Under the pieces are notes generated by a model that was given only the letters and a program-made list of their open reading frames with translations, was not told the origin of the DNA and made no database searches. The translations under genes and the position numbers were made by a program. Below are positions 16,709 through 26,286 of a stretch of DNA of 64,000 nt, piece after piece. The stretch spans positions 274,934-338,933 of the forward strand of contig NZ_JABAEF010000004.1 in NCBI RefSeq assembly GCF_023701945.1. The letters run 5' to 3'. Numbering within the stretch: the stretch's first letter is position 1; every line of letters starts with the position of its first letter. The stretch comes from Rhizobium sp. CG5 (GTDB lineage Bacteria > Pseudomonadota > Alphaproteobacteria > Rhizobiales > Rhizobiaceae).

Positions 16709-17227
16709 ATGACGACCATCCGCCTGCTCACCGAAGCCGAAACCCTGAAAGCACTGCCCGACCTCTGCGAAATCCTGTCCGATTGCGTCAACGGCGGCGC
16801 CTCGGTCGGTTTCATGGAGCCCTATCAGCCGTCGGATGCCAGACCGTTCTGGCAGGCTGTGGCGCGGGCGGTGGGGGCCGGTGATGTGCTTTTGATCGTG
16901 GCGGAGATCGAGGGCCGTGTGGTCGGCACCGTGCAGATAGGCTTTGCGGCCATGCCCAACCAGCCGCACCGCGCCGACCTGAAGAAGCTGCTGGTGCATT
17001 CGGACAATCGCGGTCTCGGCCTGGCGCGCCAGCTGATGGCGTTTGCCGAACGCGAGGCGGCCCGCAACCGCAAGACCCTGCTGGTACTCGACACCGCGAC
17101 CGGCGAGCCGGCCGAAGCGATCTATGAGAAGCTCGGCTGGATCCGGGCCGGCGTCGTGCCCGACTACGCGCTGTTTCCCGACGGCCGCTTCTGCGACACG
17201 ACGATCTTCTACAAGCGGATCGCCTGA
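16709..17227 (+). CDS. GNAT-family N-acetyltransferase
   Basis: The 172-residue acetyltransferase has the acetyl-CoA-binding motif A in KKLLVHSDNRGLGLARQLM (R/QxxGxG/A-like NRGLGLA) and motif B near YEKLGWIRAG. It presumably acetylates a small amine or amino acid. ATG 16709 is supported by GGAG six bases upstream; the ATG at 16697 four codons earlier overlaps that site and is less likely. It follows the XRE-cupin regulator by 30 bases, so acetylation of the ligand sensed by that regulator is a reasonable but unproven guess. Confidence 0.85.
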   Translation: MTTIRLLTEAETLKALPDLCEILSDCVNGGASVGFMEPYQPSDARPFWQAVARAVGAGDVLLIVAEIEGRVVGTVQIGFAAMPNQPHRADLKKLLVHSDNRGLGLARQLMAFAEREAARNRKTLLVLDTATGEPAEAIYEKLGWIRAGVVPDYALFPDGRFCDTTIFYKRIA

Positions 17228-17345
17228 CCTGGGGCGTCGCGATTTTTGGTCGCCCGACCGAAATCTGGTCGTCGCAATCTTGTAAAGCCGATCGCTTCGA
17301 CGCTACCTTTCCCGGATCGATATCGGCCCGGGAAAGTGAAACCTC

Positions 17346-18371
17346 ATGCGCGTATTCTATTCCGAAGACCACAGACTCAGGGACGCCAAGACGGAGCTGC
17401 ATGGCGGCCTGCTGGTCAAGCCGTTTGAAGGACCGTTCCGCGCCGAATGGATACTGGAAGCGGTTCGCAAGGCAGGCTTTGCCGATGTGGTGGCGCCCGC
17501 CGATCACGGGCTCGCCACGGCCCTGAAGATCCACGATGCCCGCTATCTGGAATTCCTGCACACCTGCTGGGAGCGCTGGGTGGCGCAGGGTTTCGAAGGC
17601 GAGGCCATTCCCACCGCCTTTGCCTATCGCCGTTCGCGCCAAAGGGTTCCCAACCATATCGACGGTGCGGTCGGCTATTATGCCAATTCCGTCGAAACCT
17701 CGATTTCCAAGGGTACCTATGAGGCCGCCCTGTCCTCGATGAACGTCGCGCTGTCGGGTGCCGACTGGCTGAACGCCGGCAACCGCTTTGCCTTCTCGCT
17801 CTGCCGCCCGCCCGGCCACCATGCCGGCGTCGACCTGTTCGGCGGCTATTGTTTCATCAACAACGCAGCCGTTGCCGCCGAGCGCCTGCTGGAGCATGGC
17901 GCTGCCAAAGTTGCCATCCTCGACGTCGATTTCCACCACGGCAATGGTACGCAGGATATCACCTACCGGCGCGATGACATCTTCTTCGCCTCGCTGCATG
18001 GCGATCCACTCGACGCCTTTCCCTACTTCCTCGGTTATGCCGACGAGACCGGCGAGGGCAGGGGCGAGGGCTGCAACGTCAACTACCCGATGCCGGCCGG
18101 CACCCCCTGGCATGTCTGGTCCGCAGCCCTTGCCGACGCGCTGGCCCGCATCAAGGCCTATGGGGCAGAGGCCATCGTCGTCTCGCTCGGCGTCGACACG
18201 TTCGAAGAGGACCCGATCAGCTTCTTCAAGCTGAAGACACCGGATTTCCGGCGCATGGGCGAGATGATTGCGGCCAGTGGCCTGCCCATCCTCACCTGCA
18301 TGGAAGGCGGCTACGGCGTCCCGCAGATCGGCTTGAATGTCGCCAATGTGCTGGAGGGGCTGCAAGCATGA
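17346..18371 (+). CDS. aphA: Acetylpolyamine amidohydrolase (class II HDAC-like)
   Basis: This is a 341-residue zinc enzyme of the histone deacetylase superfamily. RPPGHHAG gives His158/His159, DVDFHHGNGTQ gives Asp195 and His197, Asp284 falls in SLGVDTFEEDP, and Tyr323 in EGGYG. These positions and the total length coincide with the known Mycoplana acetylpolyamine amidohydrolase, so removal of acetyl groups from acetylated putrescine, spermidine or cadaverine is well supported. It acts in the cytosol. An inverted repeat (CTTTCCCG / CGGGAAAG, 17307-17336) lies just upstream. The upstream acetyltransferase may act on related amines (inference). Confidence 0.92.
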   Translation: MRVFYSEDHRLRDAKTELHGGLLVKPFEGPFRAEWILEAVRKAGFADVVAPADHGLATALKIHDARYLEFLHTCWERWVAQGFEGEAIPTAFAYRRSRQRVPNHIDGAVGYYANSVETSISKGTYEAALSSMNVALSGADWLNAGNRFAFSLCRPPGHHAGVDLFGGYCFINNAAVAAERLLEHGAAKVAILDVDFHHGNGTQDITYRRDDIFFASLHGDPLDAFPYFLGYADETGEGRGEGCNVNYPMPAGTPWHVWSAALADALARIKAYGAEAIVVSLGVDTFEEDPISFFKLKTPDFRRMGEMIAASGLPILTCMEGGYGVPQIGLNVANVLEGLQA

Positions 18372-18382
18372 AAAAAAGAGAC

Positions 18383-18413
18383 TTGACCCGGACCTAGGGG
18401 CAGCCTCGATAGA
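18383..18413 (+). promoter_or_regulatory. MerR-type promoter with 19-bp spacer
   Basis: TTGACC (18383-18388) and GATAGA (18408-18413) are 19 bp apart. This is the over-long spacing typical of promoters activated by MerR proteins, which bend the spacer. The spacer contains CCTAGG with loosely symmetric flanks. It lies 31 bases upstream of the MerR-type gene it would serve. Confidence 0.55.
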
Positions 18414-18444
18414 ACTGGGCACCAACAACCAGCGAGGTGATTCC

Positions 18445-19506
18445 ATGCCCATGTCCGATCAATTTCTCAATCCGGCCGATGCGGCCCGAACGCTCGGGGT
18501 GTCCGCCAAAGCCTTGCGCCTCTATGAACGGCGCGGTCTGATATCGCCCTTGCGCACCGCTGCCGGATGGCGCGTCTATGGACCTGAAGAGATGGCCCGT
18601 GCGGGTGAGATTGCCGCGTTGCGAGGCTTGGGGCTGAGCCTTGCCCAGGTGGCGCGCGTGCTGGGTGGCGAGGCGGCAAGTCTGGAAACGGCGCTTGCAA
18701 ACCGCCAGGCCGCGCTGGAACTGGAAATGCGATCGATGGCGCAAACGGTGGAGCGGATCCGTGCGATCAGAGGCGATCTGGCCGAAGGAAAAGCTCCCTC
18801 CGTTGCCGAACTCAAGGGGTTGACGCGTCAGGCTGCCGAGATCGACGTCGCCTTCGACCTGCCCTGGCCCTGGGGCGGAGAGCATTTCGAATTGCGCGGG
18901 CTTCCCCGGCTCACCTACATCATCGGTCCGCTGGGAAGCGGCAAGACGAGGCTGGCTCGCGCCATTGCCACGTCCCTGGCTGATGCGTGTTTCCTCGGAT
19001 TGGAGCGGCTGACAGACGGCGCGACCGAAGCGCAGTTGTGGGGCGATCCGGAGTTAGAAGCGCGCGTCGAGGACGCCAGTGCCTGGTTGGTGGAAGATGG
19101 GGCGACACTCTCTCCGGCACTGACCGCGCTGCTGGTGGCGCTGGAGGCAAAAGGACCGGGGACGCTGGTAATCGATATGGTGGAGCAGGGGCTTGATGCC
19201 GCCTCGCAGGAGGCGTTTGCTGCCTATTTGCGCCGGCGCGGCGCCAGCGGACCGCGGCTCCTGATGCTGACGCGCTCCTCCTCGATCCTCGATCTGGCGG
19301 CGCTGGGTGCCGATGAAGCGATCATTCTCTGCCCGGCCAATCACAGCCCGCCGACGCGCGTGGCACCCTATCCCGGTGCGCCCGGTTATGAAGCGGTTGC
19401 CACATGCCTTGCGTCACCCGACGTCCGGGCACGAACCGAAGGCGTTGTGGCGCGATGGACCGAGGTGGCATCCGGAGGTGGCCTGTCGCCTGCGTCCGCG
19501 CAATAA
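18445..19506 (+). CDS. MerR-type regulator fused to a P-loop ATPase domain
   Basis: This 353-residue protein has a MerR DNA-binding domain (about 6-75: AARTLGVSAKALRLYERRGLI, then GWRVYGPEEM) and a coiled dimerisation helix (about 85-112). Instead of a small effector domain it carries a nucleotide-binding domain: Walker A GPLGSGKT at 161-168, Walker B-like TLVIDMVEQGLD around 240-251 and a switch-like LMLTRSSS at 273-280. The order recalls ABC-type ATPases, though the LSGGQ signature is not obvious. ATG 18445 follows AGGTGA. The architecture suggests ATP-dependent transcription control. Effector and targets unknown; it follows aphA closely. Confidence 0.8.
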   Translation: MPMSDQFLNPADAARTLGVSAKALRLYERRGLISPLRTAAGWRVYGPEEMARAGEIAALRGLGLSLAQVARVLGGEAASLETALANRQAALELEMRSMAQTVERIRAIRGDLAEGKAPSVAELKGLTRQAAEIDVAFDLPWPWGGEHFELRGLPRLTYIIGPLGSGKTRLARAIATSLADACFLGLERLTDGATEAQLWGDPELEARVEDASAWLVEDGATLSPALTALLVALEAKGPGTLVIDMVEQGLDAASQEAFAAYLRRRGASGPRLLMLTRSSSILDLAALGADEAIILCPANHSPPTRVAPYPGAPGYEAVATCLASPDVRARTEGVVARWTEVASGGGLSPASAQ

Positions 19507-19793
19507 ACGCAAAGCGCCTCCGCCTAGTTGGCGGGGCGTGCGATTCCGGTTCACAGATGAGGCGGACGGGCATGTCCAGCCGATCATCGGACGGGATGTG
19601 CGATACGGGAAAAAGGGCTTGACGAACGGCGACTTCCGGCTCATTCGGGCGGTGGTGGCGATCTTGGCCACCTTTTGCAAGGAACACACCAATGGACCCC
19701 GACAGTCGAAGATCGACTCAATCTTTCTGTTCGATCCGGTAAAGGACCCGTGTTCCCGCTCCGGATGGGCATTCTCCCAGAAGGAGCATCGTC

Positions 19794-20786
19794 ATGCTGC
19801 ACAAGTACTCTCGCGAGGCAGAGCGTCTCGTTCTGCGCGATCCACTCGTTTCATCCGAAAACACCATGGCACCGACTGTTCTGTGGTACGATCTTGTCAA
19901 TCCGACATCACCGGAGGGCCGGTCGGTCGAAGAGGCGCTTGGCGTTTCCATTCCCACGCGCGACGAGATGGAAGAGATCGAACTTTCCTCACGGCTCTAT
20001 CAGGAGGACGGCGCGGAGTTCATGACCATTACCGCGCTCACCAATCTCGACAATGGTGCGCCGCTCAAGACGCCGGTGACCTTCATCTTGAAGGGGTCGG
20101 CCCTCGTGACCATCCGCTATGCAGAGCCAAAGCCCTTTGTCGTGTTCGCCAACCGGGCCATGCGCGCCAATGGTCAGGTCTACCTGGCCGGCGAAGAGCT
20201 GATGTTTGGCATCTTGGAGGCGATCATCGACCGCATGGCGGATGTGCTGGAGCGGATCGGCAACGAAATTGACGGTATTTCGCGTGAGGTTTTTCGCGGC
20301 AAGTCGGCGTCGTCGACCAAGAAGACCAAGGATCTGCAGTCGCTGATCGAACAACTTGGTCAGAAGGGCGACTTTTTGAGCGGCGTGCGTGAAAGCCTGG
20401 TCAGCATCTCGCGCGTGGTGGCCTATCATGCCGCGCTGGAGACCCAGACGCGCAAACCGGCCAAGGAAATCCGCCAGATGGTGAAGCTCCTGCAACGGGA
20501 TGCATCGTCCCTTGGCGACCATGCGACGTTTCTCTCCGGCAAGATCAATTTCCTGCTGGATGCGACGCTTGGGCTGATCAATCTGGAGCAGAACCAGATC
20601 ATCAAGATCTTCACCGTGGCCTCGGTGGTCTTTCTGCCGCCCACCCTGGTAGCCTCGATCTACGGGATGAATTTCAACCTGATGCCGGAACTGCAGTGGT
20701 CGCTGGGATACCCCTGGGCGGTTGCCGTGATGATCCTCTCCGCAGCCTTGCCCTTTTACTATTTCAAACGGCGGGGCTGGCTTTGA
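19794..20786 (+). CDS. corA: CorA-family magnesium transporter
   Basis: At 330 residues it has a long cytosolic N-terminal domain and two C-terminal membrane helices (about 268-290 and 300-322). The hallmark YGMNF motif ends the first helix. CorA pentamers import Mg2+ (and Co2+ or Ni2+) down the membrane potential. Two GGAG-like sites precede the ATG at 19794. The 287-base gap upstream shows no recognisable Mg2+ riboswitch. A hairpin follows the gene. Confidence 0.92.
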   Translation: MLHKYSREAERLVLRDPLVSSENTMAPTVLWYDLVNPTSPEGRSVEEALGVSIPTRDEMEEIELSSRLYQEDGAEFMTITALTNLDNGAPLKTPVTFILKGSALVTIRYAEPKPFVVFANRAMRANGQVYLAGEELMFGILEAIIDRMADVLERIGNEIDGISREVFRGKSASSTKKTKDLQSLIEQLGQKGDFLSGVRESLVSISRVVAYHAALETQTRKPAKEIRQMVKLLQRDASSLGDHATFLSGKINFLLDATLGLINLEQNQIIKIFTVASVVFLPPTLVASIYGMNFNLMPELQWSLGYPWAVAVMILSAALPFYYFKRRGWL

Positions 20787-20811
20787 ACGACAAGCCCTGA
20801 CGCCAAACGGC

Positions 20812-20843
20812 AGACGCCCCGGTCAGCAATGTCCGGGGCGTCT
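20812..20843. terminator. Hairpin between convergent corA and TRAP genes
   Basis: The perfect 11-bp inverted repeat AGACGCCCCGG / CCGGGGCGTCT with a 10-nt loop lies between two convergent genes. Neither strand has a long T-run after it, but position and stability suit a bidirectional terminator. Confidence 0.6.
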
Positions 20844-20872
20844 TCAGTCTGTCGATGGTGTCGTGATGCGAT

Positions 20873-21994
<1,122 letters not shown>

Positions 21995-22137
21995 TTATGT
22001 CCTCTGGATACGCCTGCGGCTCCGGCGGGGTCTAACCATGGCAAAAGGCAGGATGCAACCTAAAACGCGATAACATTTCGTCGCAGCGTCGAACGCTTGG
22101 CGAAAATTGCGCACGATTCTTGTCCGCAGATGGAAAA

Positions 22138-22605
22138 TTACGCAGGCCGGCGAGCGGGGTCGTCGAGGGCGGGGTTGTAGAACAGGGCAAGGACGAGGCT
22201 CTTGGCAATCCGCTCGGCCGAGGTCATGAACCAGGCCTTGGCCTGCGGCGTCGGGGCGATGTCGTCGAGCGTTGCGGCAAACAGCGCCAGCCATTCGATA
22301 AACAATCCTTCCTCCATACCGGCGACGCCGTGATGGGCCTGAACCGGCTTGCCGCCATAGGCGCCGCTCTTGAAGGCAATCGCCGACCAGAAACTCTTCA
22401 TCTTGGCGAGATGCCCCGGCCAGCGTCCGGCAAGCCGCGCGTCGAATACCGGTCCCAGCCTCTCGTGGGCCTGGATACGGCCATAAAAGGTCTCGACAAG
22501 CCGGTCGATAAAAGCCTCGTCGACGCCGATCTGTGCCATCTCGGCTTCGGCCCGCAGGCGGATCTCCGCCAGATGGGCGGCTCGGCCGGACAGGTCTGCA
22601 GCCAT
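22138..22605 (-). CDS. Group III truncated haemoglobin
   Basis: This is a 155-residue globin-like protein. FIDRLVETFYGRIQAHERLGPVFDARL, SFWSAIAFKSGAYGGKPVQAHHG and GLFIEWLALFAATLDD match group III (C-type) truncated haemoglobins. The proximal histidine is expected within the PVQAHHG stretch. These proteins bind haem and react with O2, NO or peroxide in the cytosol. ATG 22605 is chosen because AAGGAG lies seven bases upstream; earlier in-frame codons give an unrelated extension. It is divergent from mbfA, with an iron-regulator box between them. Confidence 0.85.
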   Translation of the reverse strand: MAADLSGRAAHLAEIRLRAEAEMAQIGVDEAFIDRLVETFYGRIQAHERLGPVFDARLAGRWPGHLAKMKSFWSAIAFKSGAYGGKPVQAHHGVAGMEEGLFIEWLALFAATLDDIAPTPQAKAWFMTSAERIAKSLVLALFYNPALDDPARRPA

Positions 22606-22776
22606 GGCTTTTCTCCTTGCACTTCCGCCCCTTGTCATCGCGGCGCATTTCCTTTTGATCGACAACGGCTCATCGGTCAAATGGATGATACCGTCGAGGT
22701 TTACCAGTGCGGACATAAGCGTCACGGCGACGCAGGACATTGCGCAGCCTTGACCGGCAGCGGATGGCGACGTAAA

Positions 22777-22791
22777 TTAGAATTATTCTAA
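22777..22791. promoter_or_regulatory. Irr-type iron control element (ICE box)
   Basis: TTAGAATTATTCTAA is a perfect 15-bp palindrome 12 bases before the mbfA start and matches the TTTAGAA-N3-TTCTAAA-type ICE motif bound by Irr in Rhizobiales. Overlap with the promoter region suggests Irr represses mbfA under low iron, as described for this gene in Agrobacterium and Bradyrhizobium. Confidence 0.82.
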
Positions 22792-22803
22792 ACGGAGAAT
22801 CTC

Positions 22804-23787
22804 ATGTTCCGCCATTTCCTTCCATCTTCGAAACGACCGTTCAAGAGCCTGAGCGAACAGGAAGTGCTCGGCCTTGCAATTTCATCGGAAGAAGATGATG
22901 CGCGCATCTATCTGGCCTATGCCGATCAGTTGCGGGCGCAATATCCGCAATCGGCCAAGGTTTTCGAGGATATGGCGGAGGTCGAGCATACCCATCGCAA
23001 CATGCTAATCGAGATGCATCGCCAGCGCTTCGGCGAGCGTATTCCGCTTGTGCGGCGCGAGCATGTCCGGGATTTCTACGATCGCAAGCCCGATTGGCTG
23101 CGCGCCAACCAGACGCTGGACCAGATCCGCGCCGAAGCGGAATTGATGGAGCAGGGTGCGTTCAGGTTCTATACCGAGGCCGCCCGCATGACCACCGATG
23201 CCTCGACGCGCAAGCTTCTGGGCGATCTGGCGCTGGCCGAGCAGGGCCACGAGGAAATTGCCCAGATGCTGGGCGACAAGCATACCCCGGAAGATGTCAA
23301 GGCCGAGGAGAGCGAAACGGCGCGACGGCAATTCGTGCTGACCTATGTGCAGCCCGGCCTGGCCGGATTGATGGACGGGTCGGTCTCGACACTGGCACCG
23401 ATCTTTGCTGCGGCCTTTGCCACCGGCGACACCTGGCAGACCTTCCTGGTCGGCCTTTCGGCCTCTGTCGGCGCCGGCATTTCCATGGGCTTCACGGAAG
23501 CAGCTCATGATGATGGAAAACTGTCGGGTCGTGGCTCGCCGATCAAACGGGGCCTTGCCTCAGGCATCATGACCGCGCTCGGCGGCCTTGGTCATGCCCT
23601 ACCTTATCTGATCCCGCATTTCTGGACGGCGACGGCGACGGCGGCCGTGGTGGTCTTCGTCGAACTCTGGGCCATCGCCTTCATCCAGAACCGCTACATG
23701 GATACGCCGTTCCTGCGCGCCGCCATGCAGGTCGTGCTGGGTGGCTCGCTGGTGCTGGCAGCCGGTATCCTGATCGGCAATGGCTGA
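22804..23787 (+). CDS. mbfA: Membrane-bound ferritin A (ferritin-like plus VIT1 iron exporter)
   Basis: A 327-residue fusion protein. An N-terminal ferritin-like (erythrin) domain (about 15-160) carries the di-iron ligands in SSEEDDARIYLAYADQL, MAEVEHTHRNM and AEQGHEEIAQML. A C-terminal CCC1/VIT1 transporter domain (about 175-327) has several helices and the GLMDGSVSTLAPIFAAA motif. MbfA oxidises ferrous iron and exports it, protecting against iron and peroxide stress. GGAG precedes the ATG by 7 bases. The Irr box directly upstream predicts derepression when iron is plentiful. Confidence 0.93.
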   Translation: MFRHFLPSSKRPFKSLSEQEVLGLAISSEEDDARIYLAYADQLRAQYPQSAKVFEDMAEVEHTHRNMLIEMHRQRFGERIPLVRREHVRDFYDRKPDWLRANQTLDQIRAEAELMEQGAFRFYTEAARMTTDASTRKLLGDLALAEQGHEEIAQMLGDKHTPEDVKAEESETARRQFVLTYVQPGLAGLMDGSVSTLAPIFAAAFATGDTWQTFLVGLSASVGAGISMGFTEAAHDDGKLSGRGSPIKRGLASGIMTALGGLGHALPYLIPHFWTATATAAVVVFVELWAIAFIQNRYMDTPFLRAAMQVVLGGSLVLAAGILIGNG

Positions 23788-23810
23788 TCAGGATAGGCTG
23801 GACAACGGGA

Positions 23811-24425
23811 TTACTTCAAGGCGCCGACCAGAACGTCGCGGCCATTTTCGATCGTGACCCAGCGGCCGCTGTCGAAGCTCGCCTGGCGCTTGAGATAAGT
23901 ATACGGGGTGTCGACCCACAGCTTCAGGTCGTCAACCAGATTGTCGAGGATGAAGTCGCCCTGGGAGGTGCGCAGCGTCAGGACGGCATGGCCCTCGCCA
24001 TCCGGCTTGCGAACGACGGTGATCAGCAGGTCTGCAGGCGAAAAGCCGGCTTCCATCAGCTTCTTGCGCTTCAACAGGACGAAGTCCTCGCAATCGCCGA
24101 CCTCGGTCGGATAGGCCCAGACCTCTTCGCGGCCGAAGATTTCGCGGTCCGTCATCGGCATGATGGCCCGGTTGACGTCGCCGTTGATGACCTGGACCGT
24201 GGTCCAGCCATGCGGGGTCAGCCGTGGCGCCGGCTGCAGCTTGGTGCGCACGGCGCATTCGTCTTTGTAGACGCGGCAGAATTCGTAATGGCCGATAGGC
24301 TGCGACGTCACGCTGCCGGTCACCATGGCCTGTGGCCCATTCTGCGCTGACATTGCGCCCGTCTCAGGCGCAAAAAGCGCAAATCCGGCCAGCACCAAAG
24401 CCAGCACGCGTGACCTGTTCATCAT
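23811..24425 (-). CDS. Transglutaminase-like cysteine peptidase (LapG/BTLCP, peptidase C93)
   Basis: The 204-residue protein has a Sec signal peptide (1 to about 27) and the catalytic triad of the C93 family: Cys in VGDCEDFVLLK, His in GEGHAVLTLR, Asp in FILDNL. LapG-type members are periplasmic proteases that clip RTX adhesins from the surface under control of the c-di-GMP receptor LapD. Neither a LapD nor an adhesin gene adjoins this one, so the substrate is open. Two successive ATGs (24425, 24422) begin the gene, and its Shine-Dalgarno lies inside a stable hairpin (24429-24476). Confidence 0.85.
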   Translation of the reverse strand: MMNRSRVLALVLAGFALFAPETGAMSAQNGPQAMVTGSVTSQPIGHYEFCRVYKDECAVRTKLQPAPRLTPHGWTTVQVINGDVNRAIMPMTDREIFGREEVWAYPTEVGDCEDFVLLKRKKLMEAGFSPADLLITVVRKPDGEGHAVLTLRTSQGDFILDNLVDDLKLWVDTPYTYLKRQASFDSGRWVTIENGRDVLVGALK

Positions 24426-24428
24426 GAA

Positions 24429-24476
24429 CTCGTCCCCTATATCCTTAACAAAGAGTTAAGATCTATCGGGGACGAG
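24429..24476 (-). promoter_or_regulatory. Leader hairpin that covers the Shine-Dalgarno of the C93 peptidase gene
   Basis: On the minus strand CTCGTCCCC (24468-24476) pairs perfectly with GGGGACGAG (24429-24437). An inner stem CTTAAC / GTTAAG lies at 24455-24460 and 24444-24449. The Shine-Dalgarno GGGGA sits inside the outer stem, 7 bases before the ATG, so the fold would hide it and could control translation. Confidence 0.55.
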
Positions 24477-24537
24477 AGTCAATCTTCAGCGTGCCGGGTC
24501 ACCGTTCAATTGTCCGCTATGGTTAAGATGCGCCCGA

Positions 24538-25341
24538 TCAGGCCGCAGCGAGCGCTGTGATTGCCGCCCGCATCCGTTCGATATCCTGCGGTCGCGACAG
24601 GCGGTGGTCGCCGTCGCGAATGAGGGTCAGGGTCACGTCGTCGACCGGCAGATGCTCCATCAGTTTCAAGGCGTGGGCGAAGGGCACGTCCCTGTCCACC
24701 ATGCCCTGCAGGATATGCACCGGGCAGCCGGTGTCGATAATGCCGGTGAGAACACGGTTCTGTCGACCGTCCTCGATCAGCGCGCGCGTGAAGATATTGG
24801 GATCGGAACTGTATTCCGACGGCTCTTCGAAATAGCCGCGCTCGTCAAGCGAGGCCCGTTCGACTTCGGTCAGATGCGGTTCGATCAGGTCGCAGGTAAA
24901 ATCGGGCGCGGGGGCGATCAGCACCAGACCGGCCACTTCGGGTCCCGTGCCGCGCCGTTTCAGTTCCTGGATAAGCCGCAGCGCCACCCAGCCGCCCATG
25001 GACGAGCCGACGAGGACGACGCGGCTGGGGCTCGCATGAACGAGCACGGCCATGGCCTCCTCCAGCCAGCGCGAAATGGTGCCGAGTCGAAATTCGCCCC
25101 CCGATACGCCATGACCGGAATAATCAAAGCGGATCGACGCACAACCAAGCTCGGCAGCGAGCGCCTCCATCTCGACGGCCTTGGTGCCGCTCATGTCGGA
25201 CCGGTAACCGCCGAGCCACATCAGCGCTGGCCGCGTCTGCCCCGACATGTCCGTGCGCAGCAGCACGGCGATCTCCCGGCTTTCGGCATTTTCGCCGACG
25301 GAAAGGAAGTTCGGCGACGTTTCGGATGGATTTGCGGACAT
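24538..25341 (-). CDS. Alpha/beta hydrolase
   Basis: This 267-residue hydrolase has a nucleophile elbow VGSSMGGW (catalytic Ser), an oxyanion region LGGYRSDMSGTKA, and a C-terminal DGDHRLSRPQDIERM supplying His; the acid is probably Asp in GMVDRDVPF. It resembles bacterial palmitoyl-thioesterase (ABHD10-like) and carboxylesterase proteins. ATG 25341 is chosen for GGAG six bases upstream and lies well inside a longer open frame. It is divergent from infC and probably a single-gene unit. Confidence 0.82.
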   Translation of the reverse strand: MSANPSETSPNFLSVGENAESREIAVLLRTDMSGQTRPALMWLGGYRSDMSGTKAVEMEALAAELGCASIRFDYSGHGVSGGEFRLGTISRWLEEAMAVLVHASPSRVVLVGSSMGGWVALRLIQELKRRGTGPEVAGLVLIAPAPDFTCDLIEPHLTEVERASLDERGYFEEPSEYSSDPNIFTRALIEDGRQNRVLTGIIDTGCPVHILQGMVDRDVPFAHALKLMEHLPVDDVTLTLIRDGDHRLSRPQDIERMRAAITALAAA

Positions 25342-25523
25342 AGAACACTCCGAGAGGGGACGTTTTTTATAAAACAGATTCGTTCGAGTACGCACAGCAG
25401 GTGATTTTTTCAAATAGACATGCTATTGACTACGCCGCAGCAATAGCCACATTGCCGGAAAATTGCCTAAGTCAGGGCCGCCGACCCTTGCGGCCATTCG
25501 AAACAATTGAGGAGAATACGACC

Positions 25524-26060
25524 ATTCGCAGACCTTTTAAAGCCGACGCCCCCACCAAGGACGGGCCGCGCTCCAACCGGGAAATCAGGATTCCCAGAGT
25601 TCAGCTTATCGATGCAGAAGGCCAGAATATCGGTGTGATCGCGACCGACGAGGCCCTGAAAATGGCCGAGGACGCGGGCCTGGATCTGGTTGAAATCTCG
25701 CCGAATGCCGAGCCGCCGGTTTGCAAGATCCTGGACCTGGGCAAGCTGAAATACGCCACCCAGAAAAAGGCTGCCGAAGCCCGCAAGAAGCAGAAGATCG
25801 TCGAAGTCAAAGAAATCAAGATGCGACCCAATATCGACACCCATGACTATGAGGTGAAGATGAAGGCGATGAACCGCTTCTTCGAAGACGGCGACAAGGT
25901 CAAGGTCACGTTGAAGTTCCGTGGTCGCGAAATGGCGCACCAGGAACTCGGCATGAAACTGCTGCTGCAGGTCAAGGAAGACACGGTAGAAATTGCCAAG
26001 GTGGAAGCCGAGCCCAAGCTCGAAGGCCGCCAGATGATGATGGTACTGGCGCCCAAGTGA
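25524..26060 (+). CDS. infC: Translation initiation factor IF-3, ATT start codon
   Basis: The 178-residue IF-3 has an N-terminal domain ([49 protein letters not shown]), a lysine-rich linker (AEARKKQK) and a C-terminal ribosome-binding domain ([18 protein letters not shown]). Translation begins at ATT 25524, the rare start codon that lets IF-3 limit its own synthesis. GAGGAG lies about 9 bases upstream, and homologues begin at this residue ([11 protein letters not shown]). The open frame extends 41 codons further upstream, but that part is not homologous. The 160-base leader presumably carries the operon promoter. Confidence 0.95.
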   Translation: MRRPFKADAPTKDGPRSNREIRIPRVQLIDAEGQNIGVIATDEALKMAEDAGLDLVEISPNAEPPVCKILDLGKLKYATQKKAAEARKKQKIVEVKEIKMRPNIDTHDYEVKMKAMNRFFEDGDKVKVTLKFRGREMAHQELGMKLLLQVKEDTVEIAKVEAEPKLEGRQMMMVLAPK

Positions 26061-26193
26061 CGCCAGTCGGGTCTTCGCAGGACGACTTCTGTCGCCGGCG
26101 ATGGGGCATTGACCCGGAACACCTGCCTTTCGAGGCAAGATTCCCGCAATACCCGTTGCGCTTTTAACCGGCTGCGGTTATAAGCGCCCGTCC

Positions 26194-26227
26194 GAACGGT
26201 CCGGCAGGGCATGCCGTGGCCGTTCTT
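26194..26227 (+). promoter_or_regulatory. Hairpin in the infC-rpmI spacer, possible attenuator
   Basis: GAACGG...CCGGCA (26194-26206) pairs with TGCCG...CCGTTC (26212-26225) with a small bulge, followed by TTTAT. The 226-base spacer before rpmI is long for this operon. A structured leader of this kind is where ribosomal protein L20 often regulates rpmI-rplT in other bacteria. Whether it terminates, attenuates or binds L20 is not resolved. Confidence 0.4.
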
Positions 26228-26286
26228 TATGCTTGAAAATGGGCATTCGTCTGCCTGTTTCGATACAAGAAAAATGGAGTAGCAAA

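Noticed and set aside
16812..18452. 546-codon minus frame opposite GNAT and aphA
   Set aside because: The + strand genes have exact catalytic residues; the minus product has no family likeness.
19507..19793. Mg2+ riboswitch ahead of corA
   Set aside because: I could not find conserved ykoK or mgtA leader elements; only short unconvincing stems are visible.
25401..25523. Upstream extension of infC from 25401
   Set aside because: The extra 41 residues are not homologous to IF-3, and the ATT at 25524 has a good ribosome site and matches family starts.
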